DNA from: Ailanthus altissimus
Lineage: Eukaryota; Streptophyta; Magnoliopsida; Sapindales; Simaroubaceae
DNA: 64,000 bases
Direction of reading: 5' to 3'
Assembly (NCBI GenBank): GCA_946807835.1
Contig: OX327699.1
Span: 20,262,014-20,326,013, forward strand
In this document: piece by piece, positions 21,909 through 35,403 of the stretch
How positions within the stretch are numbered: position 1 is the stretch's first letter
How the letters are laid out: each line of letters opens with the position of its first letter
The notes under the pieces: generated by a model
Seen by the model: the letters and a program-made list of their open reading frames with translations, nothing else
The model's database searches: none
What the model was told of the DNA's origin: nothing
Position numbers and translations under genes: made by a program

Positions 21909-23070
21909 GCCCATTAATTACACCAAATGCCTTAGCAACAACTTTTATTTAACTGATAACGGAAGATTCTACATAAAAAAAAAAAAAAAGAATTATACAT
22001 TGATGTTATTAACATTTCTATTTCTCTATGCTCTTCTCTCTCAAAAGACAAAGAGTAAGGAGAGAACATTTTTATGGTCCTTGGTTACAAGTTCCGAATT
22101 TCAAGCTACAACTTTTTTAATTTGGTCTATGAATTGTCTTGTAAAGCATCTTGAGTTTTCACCTGTCTGTCTCCCCAGTTTATTTATCGATCTTTATTCT
22201 TTGTATCACATAATTGCTTGCACATTTGCTTTTAGTCTACCAATTAATGATATCTCTTTAACCTATTATATATGCCGAAAAGTTATTGGCCTTTATAACA
22301 GTAATATAAATTGACAATAATGTTATGTTTATATAGTTTGTATCTTAATTAATGTGGTATGCGATATATTCTAATTTTATAACATTACTCTAAAATTGAA
22401 CAAGAATGATACTATTTGAGCCACTTGAGAACCCCCACTTTTCATTATCATTTATTAAAAAACTTAAAATAAATTTATTTTTTTAATACATTCTATTTAA
22501 TTCCCAATTTGCTATTATTAATTATCACTTAGAATATATTTTTTTTAATACACTTCATTGTTTACAAAATATGAACAAATGAATTTTTTAAAAATATATT
22601 TTTATTTTTTTTTAATTTATTTATTTCATCTCTTAAACAAGACTTTATAGATTTTAATATATTTTAAAAAAAATTATAAGTTTAATGAGTATAATAAATT
22701 TAATAGCATTACATATACAAATTAGCCTTATAAAATCTTTCATGCTATCTAACGTAACATAACACAATTGAAAAGATAAATATAAAAAGTTAAAATAATA
22801 AATTAAACAGATAATGTGATAATTTAATCAATTTTACTACGACTTGTTAAATAGTAAAATAAATTCGTATGAATTAATTTGTATATGTAGTATAATTTTA
22901 ATAAATTATATATAGAAGTGTACTCAGTTTTTTTTTTCATCTTTATTTATTATATACAAAAATAAATTTCAAATAAAAATAATAAATGAGAGTGATGAGC
23001 TCCTTGGACAAATAATTTAGTGAATATATAATAGCTATTATAATTAGAATTGTGGTACATGTTCATCAAA
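21909..23070. other. AT-rich intergenic, copy 2
   Basis: Counterpart of 1850-3011. No gene is called; the open frame at 22000-22314 is treated as chance. Confidence 0.6.
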
Positions 23071-23110
23071 GTTGAGATGGCCGAGTTGGTCTAAGGCGCC
23101 AGATTAAGGT

Positions 23111-23143
<33 letters not shown>

Positions 23144-23151
23144 TCTCAACA
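23071..23151 (+). tRNA. tRNA-Leu(AAG)
   Basis: An 81-base type II tRNA. Acceptor stem GTTGAGA/TCTCAAC with discriminator A, D arm GCCGAGTTGGTC...GGC with intact GG, anticodon stem CCAGA/TCTGG around loop TTAAGGT (anticodon AAG at 23106-23108), a long variable arm, and T-loop motif GGTTCAAATCC (23130-23140). There is no intron. A CAA motif lies just upstream and a T5 pol III terminator at 23155-23159. Unlike the copy at 3012 it keeps every conserved base, so this is the likely functional copy. Confidence 0.95.
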
Positions 23152-23154
23152 TCG

Positions 23155-23159
23155 TTTTT
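23155..23159 (+). terminator. RNA polymerase III terminator of tRNA-Leu
   Basis: Five T on the coding strand, 4 bases after the tRNA 3' end. Confidence 0.8.
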
Positions 23160-23162
23160 CTG

Positions 23163-23398
23163 CTTTTCGGTTAATTCATCTAATATTTTTTCTGGGGTAG
23201 CAGAATTTTACAAATTCAGATTATGGATCATTTCCCATGAGGAGTTCTGGCCAAATAAGAAGAAATGGACAAGCACCGCACTTTTCGGTTAATTCATCTA
23301 ATATTTTTTCTGGGGTAGCAGAATTTTACAAATTCAGATTATGAATCATTTCCCATCAGGAGTTCTGGACAAATAAGAAGAAATGGACAAGCACCGCA
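23163..23398. repeat. 118-bp direct tandem duplication
   Basis: 23163-23280 and 23281-23398 are two adjacent near-identical units (CTTTTCGGTTAATTCATC...GACAAGCACCGCA). Copy 1 of the large block has one unit (about 3105-3222), so the doubling came after the 20-kb event. Confidence 0.92.
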
Positions 23399-23887
23399 CT
23401 GCGCCACATTCTGATTTGAACCAATTTATTGAGCATCGAAAGGACTTGACCTTGTATTCATAACAGAGTTTTTAAAGTGTACTTATGCATTTTTAGTGAT
23501 AAAAAAATGATAGAAAAAGAGGTAATTGACTATTTAAACAAAACTAAAGACTTAACGAGTAAATCAAAATAAAAATAAGAAGAAAAACAATATTTTTTAA
23601 AAATGTATAACAATAAAAAAAATGCATGTAATAGAGTATATATTTACTCTTTTTTTTAGTGATATCCATCTTGCTTCTATATATACTGCTCCCGTAGAAT
23701 ATTCAAACTATTCTATTATTTTCTCAATTCCTTTTCTCAAGTCTTTATGGTCTCTTTTACACTCTTCTACATAAGAATAGAGCGTCATTTTTGCAACTTA
23801 TTCATGGTTATGGATCTTGTTAGTATATGAATGTCTCTCTGATGAAAAAATATATGTTGAAAGAATTTCAAATTTAAGAAAAGTTTA
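23399..23887. other. intergenic, copy 2
   Basis: Counterpart of 3223-3713; no gene seen. Confidence 0.6.
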
Positions 23888-26800
23888 GATATCTCAAAAC
23901 TTATAGCTGCCCTTTTGTTCAATTTTTTTTAAAGAAAAAAAATATTTTAAATGAGATAATTTATGATGTGTTATTTATTAAGTTAATGTTAAAAGAGGAA
24001 ACAAATTAAGTAATTTGTTAAAGAAAAAATAAATTATTTGATTTATGAAAAGAGCAAACAAATTATTTGATTTGTTAAAATAGTAAACAAATCAAATAAA
24101 TTTTTTTCTTAATTAATTTTTAGGTTAAATATTCTCAACTACTTTTTATATGTAATTACCTAATTTAGCTTTTTTTTTCTTTTTCAACATAAAAATATTT
24201 TTATAAATGTAAAGCCTACTATTTGTATTTTGATGTATAACAATATACAATTCTTGTCCAAATTTTTTCTTCTTATTCTCTTAATTTTTTTTTGGTATCA
24301 AAGCTCTAGATTTCTTACATGTCTTCTGCTGATCTTGAAAAGGAGAAGGAAGAATTTACTAAGATGATGACAGAGAAAGTTGGTGATGGTATGAATGCCT
24401 TCACCATACATCACTTGCATAATTCAGGTCTCGTTTTGGTTATAAAAATGCATGAAGGAGAAAACTAAGGACAATAGCTGCGCGATGCGTATAACTCTTA
24501 GTGTCAAGAATAAAATTGGATTAATCAACCGGACGATACAAGCATTACCTTAATTCGACACTAAATTTTTGGTGTGGCAACGGTGTAATGATATGGTATT
24601 ATCTTGAATTTTGAATTCAATTCATTCTAATATTACAGGAAGTGCTATTTATGCAAAAACTGCTAATGAAGTCTGGGACGACTTAAAGGATAGGTTCTTT
24701 CAAGGAAATGACTCTTGAATCTATAAATTCAACAAGAAATTGTTGAATAACGACAAAGGTCTCAGTCTGTTTTAGCTTATTACACCAAGATAAAGTCACT
24801 TTGGGATAAGTTACATTTTTATCATGATCCAATTTCTTGTACTTGTGGAGGTCTAAAAGGCTTTGCCAAACGAGAAGAGAATGAAGGGGTCATGCAGTTC
24901 TTGCTAAGAATAAATGAATTTTATACTAGTGTGTGAGGTTCAATTCTCATGATGAGTCATCTCCTATATACACACACAAAGTTTATGTTTTGATACTCCA
25001 ACAAGAGAGACAAATCGAAGTAACCATTAAAAGAGAGGAGCCAGTCATACTGTGATGCAGGTTTCAAACTCTTCAAAAACCAAGAAGTGAATTTCCAAGA
25101 AAAGAATTGTACTCATTATAGAAAAAACAACCACATCATTGATCATTACTACTTTCTTTATAGTTTTCTGCCTGGATACAAACTATATGGTAAGGAAGTG
25201 AAGTCAAGAGAAAAAAAGTCTAATATTAATAAGTTGATAGCTAAAGTAGAATCTAAGGGACAAAGTTTTATCAATACCAGTTTTACTCTCGAAGAGTACA
25301 ATCAACTTAAAACTCTACTTCAAAAGGATAATAGTAATACTTTTCTTTTTGTGAACACTATAGGTATTCACTCACCTTTTTGTTGTAAGATTAATTTTTC
25401 ATTACATATTGAATGAATTATTGATAGTAGGCCTATCGACCGTGTTTCTAATGTTCAACCAACATTACATAAAATAACTCATTCCTACAATTCTGTTTAG
25501 TTATCAAATGAAGGCTAAACTAAAATTAATTGTGTTGGGTTAACAAAGTTTTCAGATAATATCACTTTAAATGATGTTTTCAATGCACCAAAATTTAAAG
25601 TTAATAAGTTGGGTTGTATTATAACATTTTATCCTGATTTTTGTGTGGTGCAGGACATGGCTACAAAAAAAACGATTAGCTAGAAAAAATAGCTTAATGG
25701 TTTGTACTATTTCGAAGCCAGCCAAACACCACTCATCATACACCATATCCAATGCAGTCCTCATATTTGACGTCAACGATTAATCCACCCCTCCATTACA
25801 CATTTTCAGACACTCTCAAAAACTAACCCTGAAATATCTTTTGAATTTGCATTATTTTGTGATATTTGTCCATTAGCTAAACAAACTTATATATCTTTTT
25901 CCAATAGTTTTATATGTACTAGTACATCTTTTGCTTTAATCCATTGTGAGATTTAAAGACCTTATAAAATTACTTCTTATATAAGAGTTCTTATTTCTTA
26001 TCCATTGTTGATGATTATTCTTGTTTACCTGAATACATTTGAAAAGCTTTAAATTTGAAACTCAATCACTAATAAAGTCTTTTTTTTTCATGGGTCCAAA
26101 ACTCAATTCCATTGTGGGATAAAAGATCTACGTTCTGACAACATAAAAGAGTTTTGATCTTTACAAGCCTTCTTTGTAGATAATGGTACATCTTTCTAAC
26201 GTACTTGCCCACACACACTCCAATAAAATGGAGTTGTAGAGCATAAGCATAAACATCTCTTAAATGTGAGTTGTTTACTTCATTTTCAAGCTAACCTACT
26301 TTTGCAGTTTTGGGGGGAGAGCCTACAAATAACCTATTATCTAATCAACCACCTTCCAAAACCCGTTTTATTCGGCCAGACATCATACCACCAGTTTTAC
26401 AATAAACCTTCGGTATAGTTAAATGTAAGTCATTCACTTTATTTTCAAACTAACCTACCTTTGCAGATTTGGGAGAAGAACCTACAAATAGCTTGCTACC
26501 TAATCAACTACCTTTTAAATTTTGTTCTATCCGGCCTAACACCATACCATCGATTTTATAATAAACCTCCAGTATACTCTTATCTCCACACCTTCGGGTG
26601 TTTATGTTACGTCACCAACCTTAAACCAAATCATAAATTTGTCACTTGAGCCCAAAAAAAACATATTCTTAGTTATCTACTTTGACAAAATCTAGCAAAA
26701 ACTGCCATTTAGGTCGTCGGCCATAACAACCCAGTACTTATGCGCGGTGATCAGGCGTGTGAGCGTGGCACATGGAGCACATGCCTTGCGCAGAACATGC

Positions 26801-28635
26801 ACGCCATGCGATATAGCACTACACGCAACGTCGCACTATGCTCCCTGCATAGCACATGCCGCTTGGCACACATACGCGCCATGCAACATGCTACTACAAT
26901 GATGCCATGTGGCATGTTTAATTTTTTAATTAATAATTAAATATTGAATTAATTAGTAATTTTATAAATTAATTAATAATTTTGTGTGGCACAATAATTA
27001 AACATTGTGCCCGACGTGCATGTACATATGAAGACAAAACTATCAAACTCTTTCTTCAAAAAAATAAAAAAAACAAAACGAAACAAAACTACCAAACTCA
27101 TTTGAACTAACTATCTTGGTTTGTTGTGTCTTATCTTCTCTTTTTTAACTTGGCGAGTTTGAGTACTTTTAAGAAATCAAAATTAAAAACAATGTGATAT
27201 GCAATCATTTTTAAATTGTACGATAGTAATTTTATTTATTTATAACTAAATTTCAATCGTTATCTATACGAATTTATGTAAAATTCAGATTAAAAAATTT
27301 GTATAATCTTTCAATTTAGGAAAAAATTTTAAAATGGCCCCTATTTTAATAGATTGTTCTTTTTTAGCCCATCATTATATTTTTAATCTTTTATAGCCAA
27401 AATAACTAAATTTAGACACTTTTGCCTTCCCTCTCCCACCATTTTCGAATTTCTCCTTTCTCACCTAAGAACACATTTCAATCTTTCAAACAAAAATACC
27501 AAAACATTGTATAGCACATTGTTACTGAAAAATAGCAAATACTTGGTAAGCTCATGAATTTTTCTGATTAATAATGATTTATATTGTGATAGTACAAAAT
27601 AAGTATATATTATGAAAAATGGGTAGATTTTATGAAAAATTGGTATATTTTATAAAAATGGATAGATATTATAAAAACAAAGGTGAAAATATAGTCTGAA
27701 AGACCGAAATCTAGCAAAAACTACCATTTGAGCCGTTGGCCATAGTAGCCCAGTACTTATGCACAGTGCATAGACGTGTGAGCGTGGCACATGGATCACA
27801 TGCCTTGCGCACAACATGCACACCATACGACATAGCACTACGTGCGACGTCACACTATGCTCCATGCATAGCACACGCCACTTGGCACGCATCAGCGCTA
27901 TGCAACACGCTATTGTAATGGTGCCATATGGCATGTTCAATTTTTTATTTTTCAATTAATAATTAAATATTGAATTAATTAATAATTTTGTGTGGCACAA
28001 TAATTAAATATTGTGCCCGGGGTGCATGTGTATATGCATGTGTTAGATGTCTAGATACATGACGATCAATTATTGGTTATTGTATTTTTCTTGACAATTT
28101 ACTTATTTTGTGGAAAAGCAAGAAACAAGTCACAGTATCACGGCCCTCAGCAGAATCTGAATATAAGTTCATGGCATTAAATACTTGCAAATTAACTTAG
28201 TTACGGTACTTATTAAAAGATTTGCAAGTATCTCACTCAGAGCCAACTCAACTCTTTTGTGACAATTAAGTGGCAATTTATATTTCAGCCAACACTGTTC
28301 AAAGAGTAAACAAATCAAATAATTTTCTCTTTAATCAAATTTTAGATAAAATATTCTCAATTACTTTTTATGTTTATTTTTTTTTACATATGTAATTATC
28401 TGGTTTATCTTTTCCTTCATTCTTTAACATAAGAATAGTCCTATAAATATAAAACTTACACTTTATATTTTGATGTATAATAATATACAATTCTCATCTA
28501 AATTTTTTTTTCTCATTCTCTCAATTTTTTCAGTTAATTCATAATTTTTTTAAATTATTTATTATATTATTTTATAATTTACACAATAAATAACACTTTA
28601 TTTAAAATACTTTTTTTAAATAATTTTGAGATATC
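23888..28635. mobile_element. fold-back element split by copia, copy 2
   Basis: Arms GATATCTCAAAA (23888-23899) and TTTTGAGATATC (28624-28635), with the inner pairs preserved as in 3714-8717. Confidence 0.65.
23987..28532 (+). mobile_element. degenerate Ty1/copia retrotransposon, copy 2
   Basis: 5' LTR 23987-24292, primer-binding site from 24293, TSD GTTAA at 23982-23986 and 28533-28537. Gag and knuckle remnants are at about 24320-25416, the doubled integrase at 26276-26651, and RNase H at 28075-28298. A 265-bp deletion with a 2-base filler (TC) at 28298-28300 removed the end of RNase H, the purine tract and the first ~63 bp of the 3' LTR. It is identical in design to 3813-8625, so the element was already dead when the block duplicated. 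Confidence 0.87.
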
Positions 28636-29419
28636 ATGTTTTAGATAGATAGATCGGAAGTAATACGTTAAAGCAGATGTCATCATTTATTATGTCAGCA
28701 GATGCACTTGCGTTTCCACCTAAAACAGAATTTATTCCTCCTTATCGTTCTCGTACTAAATTTTTGAACCACTTTGCAGATCCTATCTGTTATCATGACC
28801 AGATTTTTCAAATAAGATTCTTTCTGTTGGCAACCTTTGATCGATTTCGATGTTAAATTTTGAATTACACCGCTTAGGCATCGTGTATAGTGTAGCATAT
28901 ATTAATAACTAGTTTTGATACATACATATTACATATAAACCAATTCCCCTTCTCAATATGATTGGGATTGAGACTCGAATTTTGATTTTTTGTACCGCCT
29001 GCAATATGTTTTTATATGTATATATAATACGAAAGAGACAGAAGATTTATATATGAACAACAAATAATAATACGAAGAGACAGAAATCAAAGGAATTACT
29101 CTCTGTAGGTATTTTTATTTATGAGTAGAAAGATAGAACCCGTAATCATGTGTACATGATTTCCATAATTTATTGTTGTGGTGCATATATAAATACCCAA
29201 TCATAGAAGTCGTATATATGTCCTGAAAGATAATGTGAAAATCAACAAAAGTAGCTGCGCAATGTAATCAAAATGGACCCTAAGTCCTAGATTTTGCAGA
29301 ATCATTCAATAGGAAGTGGACATACATATCAGCATGCCGTCCAAGGGTAGAACATTTTATCATTTCATGCGTAATACGCAAGCTGGGAATAATTTAAGTA
29401 CACGATGGAAGAGCGTCAA
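28636..29419. other. upstream region of EF-hand gene B
   Basis: Counterpart of 8718-9517, with the TA microsatellite mostly absent and a few small indels (for example near 29305). No gene. Confidence 0.5.
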
Positions 29420-29425
29420 TATAAA
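29420..29425 (+). promoter_or_regulatory. TATA box of EF-hand gene B
   Basis: TATAAA, 92 bp before the ATG, same context as in copy 1. Confidence 0.6.
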
Positions 29426-29511
29426 CCCATGTTTCCATAACTACGAAACTCACAGCTGCTGCACACAAGTTCAATTGTCTTGAATAATCGGTATTTCCCA
29501 ACACCCTCAGC

Positions 29512-29787
29512 ATGCCTCGGTTTTTCTGGTCCTCGCAGAGTGCAGTGGTGACACTAACGGAAGAGCACTTAACTCAACTTTTCAACAAGCATGATATGAA
29601 TAACGATGGTCTTCTCTGTAAGGAAGAGCTAAGGCTAGCCTTCGAAAATCTCGGCGCCTATTTCCCACGTTACCGTGCCAAGGGCGGACTACGTTGCGCC
29701 GATGCCAACAAAGATGGATTTGTTGACAAGGACGAATTGGAGGATCTTGTAAAATATGCTCATAGACTTGGCTACAGCGTTAAGTAG
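29512..29787 (+). CDS. small two-EF-hand calcium-binding protein (copy B)
   Basis: Intronless, 91 residues, duplicate of the gene at 9610. It has five nucleotide differences. Three change residues (N10S, Q19H, K45E) and two are silent (Leu60 and Val71 codons). Both calcium loops (residues 28-39 and 64-75) are untouched, and the frame and stop are intact. The promoter, TATA box, leader and 3' UTR repeat came with it, so it is probably expressed like copy A. The changed residues lie in the N-terminal tail and the helices beside the first loop, not at ligand positions. Function as for copy A: presumed cytosolic calcium sensor or buffer, target unknown. Confidence 0.85.
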   Translation: MPRFFWSSQSAVVTLTEEHLTQLFNKHDMNNDGLLCKEELRLAFENLGAYFPRYRAKGGLRCADANKDGFVDKDELEDLVKYAHRLGYSVK

Positions 29788-29817
29788 TAGAATTTTGAAT
29801 TTATGATATATTTGTAT

Positions 29818-29880
29818 GTTTTTATGTGCTAATATTTTTGTGTGTTTTTATGTGCTAATATTTTTGTGTGTTTTTATGAT
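29818..29880. repeat. 26-bp tandem repeat in 3' UTR of EF-hand gene B
   Basis: Same ~2.5-unit repeat as at 9916-9980. Confidence 0.85.
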
Positions 29881-30410
29881 ATATTTTACATTATGAAGGT
29901 CTATCCTCTCTGGATATATGTGATCCTCATTGTCCATCTTCATCAAATTCATGGAGTCCTATACGAAGCTTTTGTAGAGAAGCGCTTCCATGAATTCCTT
30001 TGTTCTTATCCTATGTTATGATCAAGTTGTACTGTGATACCTAAAAATCCTAATTTTATGGTATCGTTGTTTGCTGGAGTTTTTTACATAACTACTCAAA
30101 TGTAATATATATGCAGCTTACACTTATTTGGACATTATATATATATATGCGGAGTTCTTTTAACTTAAAATTTTTAACAAATTTTCATTTAGATATTGTA
30201 CAGAACTTGCAGATAATTGCAGCGCCATATCCTTCCCTTCAAGAGCTTGCTCTTTATGTGTACATGGAAACCTAGGATATTGGTAAATTCATTTAAAAAA
30301 CTTTAGAGTCCCTGTTTAGATCGATTATTCAACAATAAACAAGTCATTTTTCTTCCGGTTTTTAACTTTCAAATTATTAATCTTTGCTTCTGTCATTAAA
30401 AAAAATTGAA
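29881..30410. other. 3' flank of EF-hand gene B
   Basis: Noncoding counterpart of 9986-10506. Confidence 0.5.
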
Positions 30411-32620
30411 TATTGAAAGGAAGTAATTAAACAAATAAATATTTCTAATAATATAATATAAAAATAAGTAATTAAAAAATTTATAAAGAGAAAAGGTAGA
30501 AAGACAACACATAAAATTTATGTGGTTCGATAACTTGACTACGTCTACTACGGATCCATATCACACTCTATTATTATTGAATCTCAAAGTATGATTTTTA
30601 CAAGAAAAACTCATAAAGAACTTACTCTCTTTTGTAAACAAGGAGTTTCTCTCACTAAGAATTACAAAGAACACTTAGATATCACAAAGATGTCACTAAA
30701 ATTCACAAAAATCACAAAGATGTGTTTACAAGCTAATAGAGAGCCTTTATATAATCTTTAGGACGACTTAAGTTAACCATAAACTTATGAGAGTCATTTT
30801 AGGGAGACATGGAACAAGTAGAAAACTCAACAATTCAGGAAACTCATTTTACTGCACTGAGACATCTTTGTATTGGTAAGCATACATCTAACCTTTTCAA
30901 GTAGGGTTTTATTCATCATCTCAGTTACGTCATTCTGCTATAGTGTTGATCTCACTGTTCTATGCCTTACAATCTCATGTTTGGCACAAAAGCTATCAAA
31001 CTCTCTATTGTAAAATTCAAGGTCATTGTCAGTTCTTAGCTTCTTCACTCTTTCTTTAGTCTTATTCTTAACAAGAGCCTTCCAAGTCTTGAATATATCA
31101 AATACTTTATCCTTACTCTTTAACATATAGACCCACAGCTTCCTTGAATAGTCATCAATAAAATTAAAAAAATATCTAGCACCTCTACGAGTAGCTGTCT
31201 GAGCTAATCCTCAAATATCCGAGTGTATGTAATTAATAGTCCCTTTAGTCTTGTGCTCGCCGGTACTAAACCTTACCCTATGTGCTTTCTTAAAAATACC
31301 TAGCACTTCTTAAGAGTCCTGAACTTTGATATTGAGTCCTTTTTTTCTTTCCATCTCTATGTAAGGGCTTTTCTCTTATATATAAGCTTTCTACATTACC
31401 CTCAATCTGCTTTCTCAATAGTTTTAAGTTTAATGATGATTTCACATCGCTCATCATTAAACTTTCTCTATCGTAGAAAAGTGTATCAACAAAGCTCTCA
31501 TAACTCTTGAGAAGTGAACTCGGTAAGATAATCGCCCTATCTTCATCTTCTATGTTGATGTTGATAGACTCAATATCAAGAATGATCTTATTGAAGACAT
31601 TTATATGATCTTTCATTGGTGTCTCCTCTGACATGGACAACTAATACAACTTCTTCTTTATATACAATCTGTTGGCCAATAATTTCCGCATATAAAGGGA
31701 ATCAAGCTTCTTCTAAAGACCAATCGTCGTCGTTTCCCCTACTACTTCCCTCAGTACTTCATTGTCAATGACAAAACAATTGTACTATGAGCTCTTTCTT
31801 GAATATCCATTCTTTTTGCTTCAAACTTAGACGACTCTAACATTTTCTCCTCTTCACTAGATGAAGCTGCAGTCTTCTCTAATGCCGAACCTAATCGTTG
31901 GCTCATCAACAACGCCTTCACTTTCATCTTCTACAGATTGAAGTAATTTATTCTGTTAAATTTCTTTACCTTATACTTGAGTGTGGCTATGTCTACTTAA
32001 AACATTGCTCTGATACCAATTTGTTGAAGCGAAAACAATCAAATAAGCAAATATCCCAACTAATATAATGCAGAAATAATTAATTAAAAAATCTAGAGAG
32101 AGAAAATATAAAAGAACAACACACAGAATTTATGTGGTTCGGCAACTTACCTATGTCCTCGGCGGATCCAGATCACATTCTCTTATTATTAAATCTCAAG
32201 ACACTCACAAAGTATTCTTTTTACAAGAAAAACTCACAAAGAACTCACTCTCTCTTGTAAACAAGAGGTTTCTCTCACTAAAAATTACAAAGAACACTTA
32301 GATCACTTAAATATCACAAAGATATCACTAAGATTCACAAAGATCACAAAGATGTGTTTACAAGCCAATAGAGAGTCTTTATATAGGTTTTAGGACGATC
32401 TAAGTTAACCCCTAAACGTGTGGGAGTCATTTTAGGAAGACCTGAAACAAGTGAGGAACTCAACAATTCAGGAAACTCTTTTCCCCGCACTGAGCCCCAC
32501 GACTCCTACTCTTTGGCGTCGCAACGTTTACAACCTAGCGTCACGGTGTCCACACCTGAGCAGCTGCTTTCGAGTTTTTTTAACCTCCTTTCACATTTAT
32601 CTTTGATCGTCGCACACCCA
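30411..32620 (-). mobile_element. internally deleted Ty1/copia element, minus strand, copy 2
   Basis: Counterpart of 10507-12700. Minus-strand primer-binding site is at 32007-32018 and the LTR starts at 32022. Gag fragment 31290-31640 and integrase fragment 30938-31126 are both still open. The outer right edge is approximate. Confidence 0.8.
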
Positions 32621-34035
32621 ACGCGCTTAGTTTGTTCTCTAAACTATATCCTGATAATTTTTAATTAACTTTCTCACAATAAAAAAGACTGATTAATAGC
32701 CATAAGATTAAAATGAATCACCATAAATTTTTTGCATTACTTGTATGATTTATTAATTTTGATATTTAATATATTTCTACTAAATTTTCTTATAAACAAA
32801 TTGTAAAAACTAAAATACTAACAAATTATTAATATAACAGAAACACAAAGAAATAGAGTAGTAACAAGTTAAAGATTATAATCGATAACTTATAAAGTTT
32901 TTCGTATAAATATTTTGAATTCTTCATTTTATTTTTTTTAATTTTATTTTTGACAGATGAATTCTTCATAATTGAACAACAGTGAAAACTCAAAAATCTT
33001 TTTAAGTTCTTTTTTCTTGCAGTTATTAAAAAAATGTCAGAGAGTACAACAGAGTAATATATTTCTTTTAATTGGGATGAGAACAAACAAGAAACGGAAC
33101 AGAGAATTGTCGCCCCTTATCATTAAACGACGATAGATGTAAACAAAAAAGAAAAAAGAGAAAAAATGGCGGCCATGCTTATGGTTATGGAAGAGAGAAT
33201 AAGAAGACGACAAAAGTAAAAAGTTACGTGATGATTGTAGGAGCCTAAATTTAAATTATGATAATTAATTAAGCACATTTTGTACAAAGTCAATTAATGT
33301 CATAACAGGCCAGTAGGGCATCATTTTAATTTATCAATTCACGAGCTTTCTCTTTATCCGTCAAAAGTGCTATTGTAGTTTCTCAATTCATGGGCTTTCA
33401 CTCACTATAAAAGGGTTCATTAGAGTTAAATTAAGATATACAAATTATTTTATTAAAAATTCTTCTTTCTATAAAAATTTGTTATTCTCTAATATTTTTA
33501 AAAAAAAATACCAACTTAAACTTTAAATTTATGAATCAATGGAGGTCCATACACAAAATCAATGGAAGTTTTAGAAAATAAAACATATATATACAGTATA
33601 TACAGGTTTAAATTGTTTTCAAATTAGATAATTTTTTATTCTTAATTACCGGACCCTAGATAAGATTAATTTTAAAATTAATTTTTACTTTTCAAGTCCT
33701 AATAATTGTATTTTTATAAATTTTAGAAAAACAATCAAAATACTTAAAGTGATAAAAATAACACGCATTTATTAAATATTAAAATAAAAAATACTAAAAG
33801 ACAAAAATACCAAAAACTAAAATACATATCTTTTAAAGTATTTCATTGAATTTAAATTTAAAAATATAAAAAATTAATGTACTCTTAAAAAGTATATTTT
33901 CTGTCAAAACAGAGAATGATTGGATAATATGAAAACATTTGAGGGGTGAATGGTTAATATGAAAAACAAGTGGATGGAAGTGATGATTTTTCTAATTTTA
34001 TTCCTACATAGAGTGAAAATGGGATGTGTGAAAAC

Positions 34036-34078
<43 letters not shown>

Positions 34079-34442
34079 TAAGCATAGTGATATTAAAGAG
34101 ACAAAGCATTTTACATAGTACGGACAAAAAAACCTAAGTAACATTTTTCTTCAAAAATGAAAAAAAAAAAATAAGATTTGCAGGGAATTTCAAATAATTA
34201 ATTAAAGGCAAGTAAAGTTGATGGATACGACATGTCAAATCTTCAGTGTATGGAAGGATAATTAATTCGTATGGTATGATGTATAATCCACAAGTAATAA
34301 AGAGACATCAACAGCGTATAATAGAGCATCATTTATTGGCAAGCACTAATTATGGAGTAAAAAAATTATTATAAATATTAAGTAACCAGTTAATTATAAA
34401 ATAAAAATATTTACTAAATTGTTGTGTTGAAAGAGGTACTTG
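32621..34442. other. AT-rich intergenic, copy 2
   Basis: Counterpart of 12701-14556. (AAT)n near 34039-34074 is longer than in copy 1. No gene. Confidence 0.6.
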
Positions 34443-34485
34443 TGGGCCGAACAGACCCAAAAGAATTATGGGTCTGTTCGGCCCA
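34443..34485. repeat. perfect 17-bp inverted repeat, copy 2
   Basis: Arms 34443-34459 and 34469-34485, identical to 14557-14599 including the loop. Confidence 0.9.
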
Positions 34486-34908
34486 AAAGAATTTCTGCGC
34501 ACTACGTGCATGAAAAGAGTACCCGCGAGTTTACGAAAATTACTGGTTATTATCGCTTAATACCTTGAGATAAAGTAAAAAAAAGTTAGTTTCAGAAATA
34601 TGATAATATCTAATCATTAGGAAATCTTCTGTTGAAATTAATAAAAAAAAGATAATAAAATTATTTTATTTAACATCTAAATTCATTCAATATATGTTAA
34701 ATTAATTGAACACGTAAAATTATAATTATTTACCAAACATTCTTTATTCTTACTCAAAAATCTCTTATCCCGTATTTAAAGCATCTTTTATCTTGTATCC
34801 AACCAACCCTTTTAAAAATATTAAAATTTTCTTTTCATATTTCTTTTTAAAAATCTTAAATTTGACCATACTCCTAAATGAAAAACTTAAAGGCAACAAA
34901 AATCCTGT

Positions 34909-34974
34909 GGTCATTTCTTAGCTACTGTAGCTGCAGTGGCGCTTGGTAGCTACGGCAGTAGCCAAGAAATGGCC
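34909..34974. repeat. GC-rich fold-back, copy 2
   Basis: Counterpart of 15008-15073 with the same arms and inner pair. Confidence 0.7.
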
Positions 34975-35403
34975 GCGGCAACAACAACCATGACCAGTTT
35001 TGAATTTTTTTTTCCTAAAATCTAAAATTTCATTTCCTTTTGTTTTGATGTTAGATTAATTGATAACTGATTATAGATTAATTTTAAAGAGTGATTTTAT
35101 TGTCGATATTGTTGAATAGGTTGATGTTGAAGAGTGATTTTGTTAATATTGTTGGGGGGTTGATTTTGTAATGATATATTATTAAACATTATTAATTTAA
35201 AAAATAAAAAATTATCATATAAAAGGATATATTTGTCAAGTTACTTTTATTATTAGAAATAATTTTCTTTTTATAAATTTTAACATAAAATCTATTAATT
35301 AAAAAAAAATTCTAATGATTATATATTGTTTCTTATTTTTTAACCTCGTCAATATTTTTTTATATTAATGAGATAATCTAAAAATCATATACTTATAGTT
35401 ATA

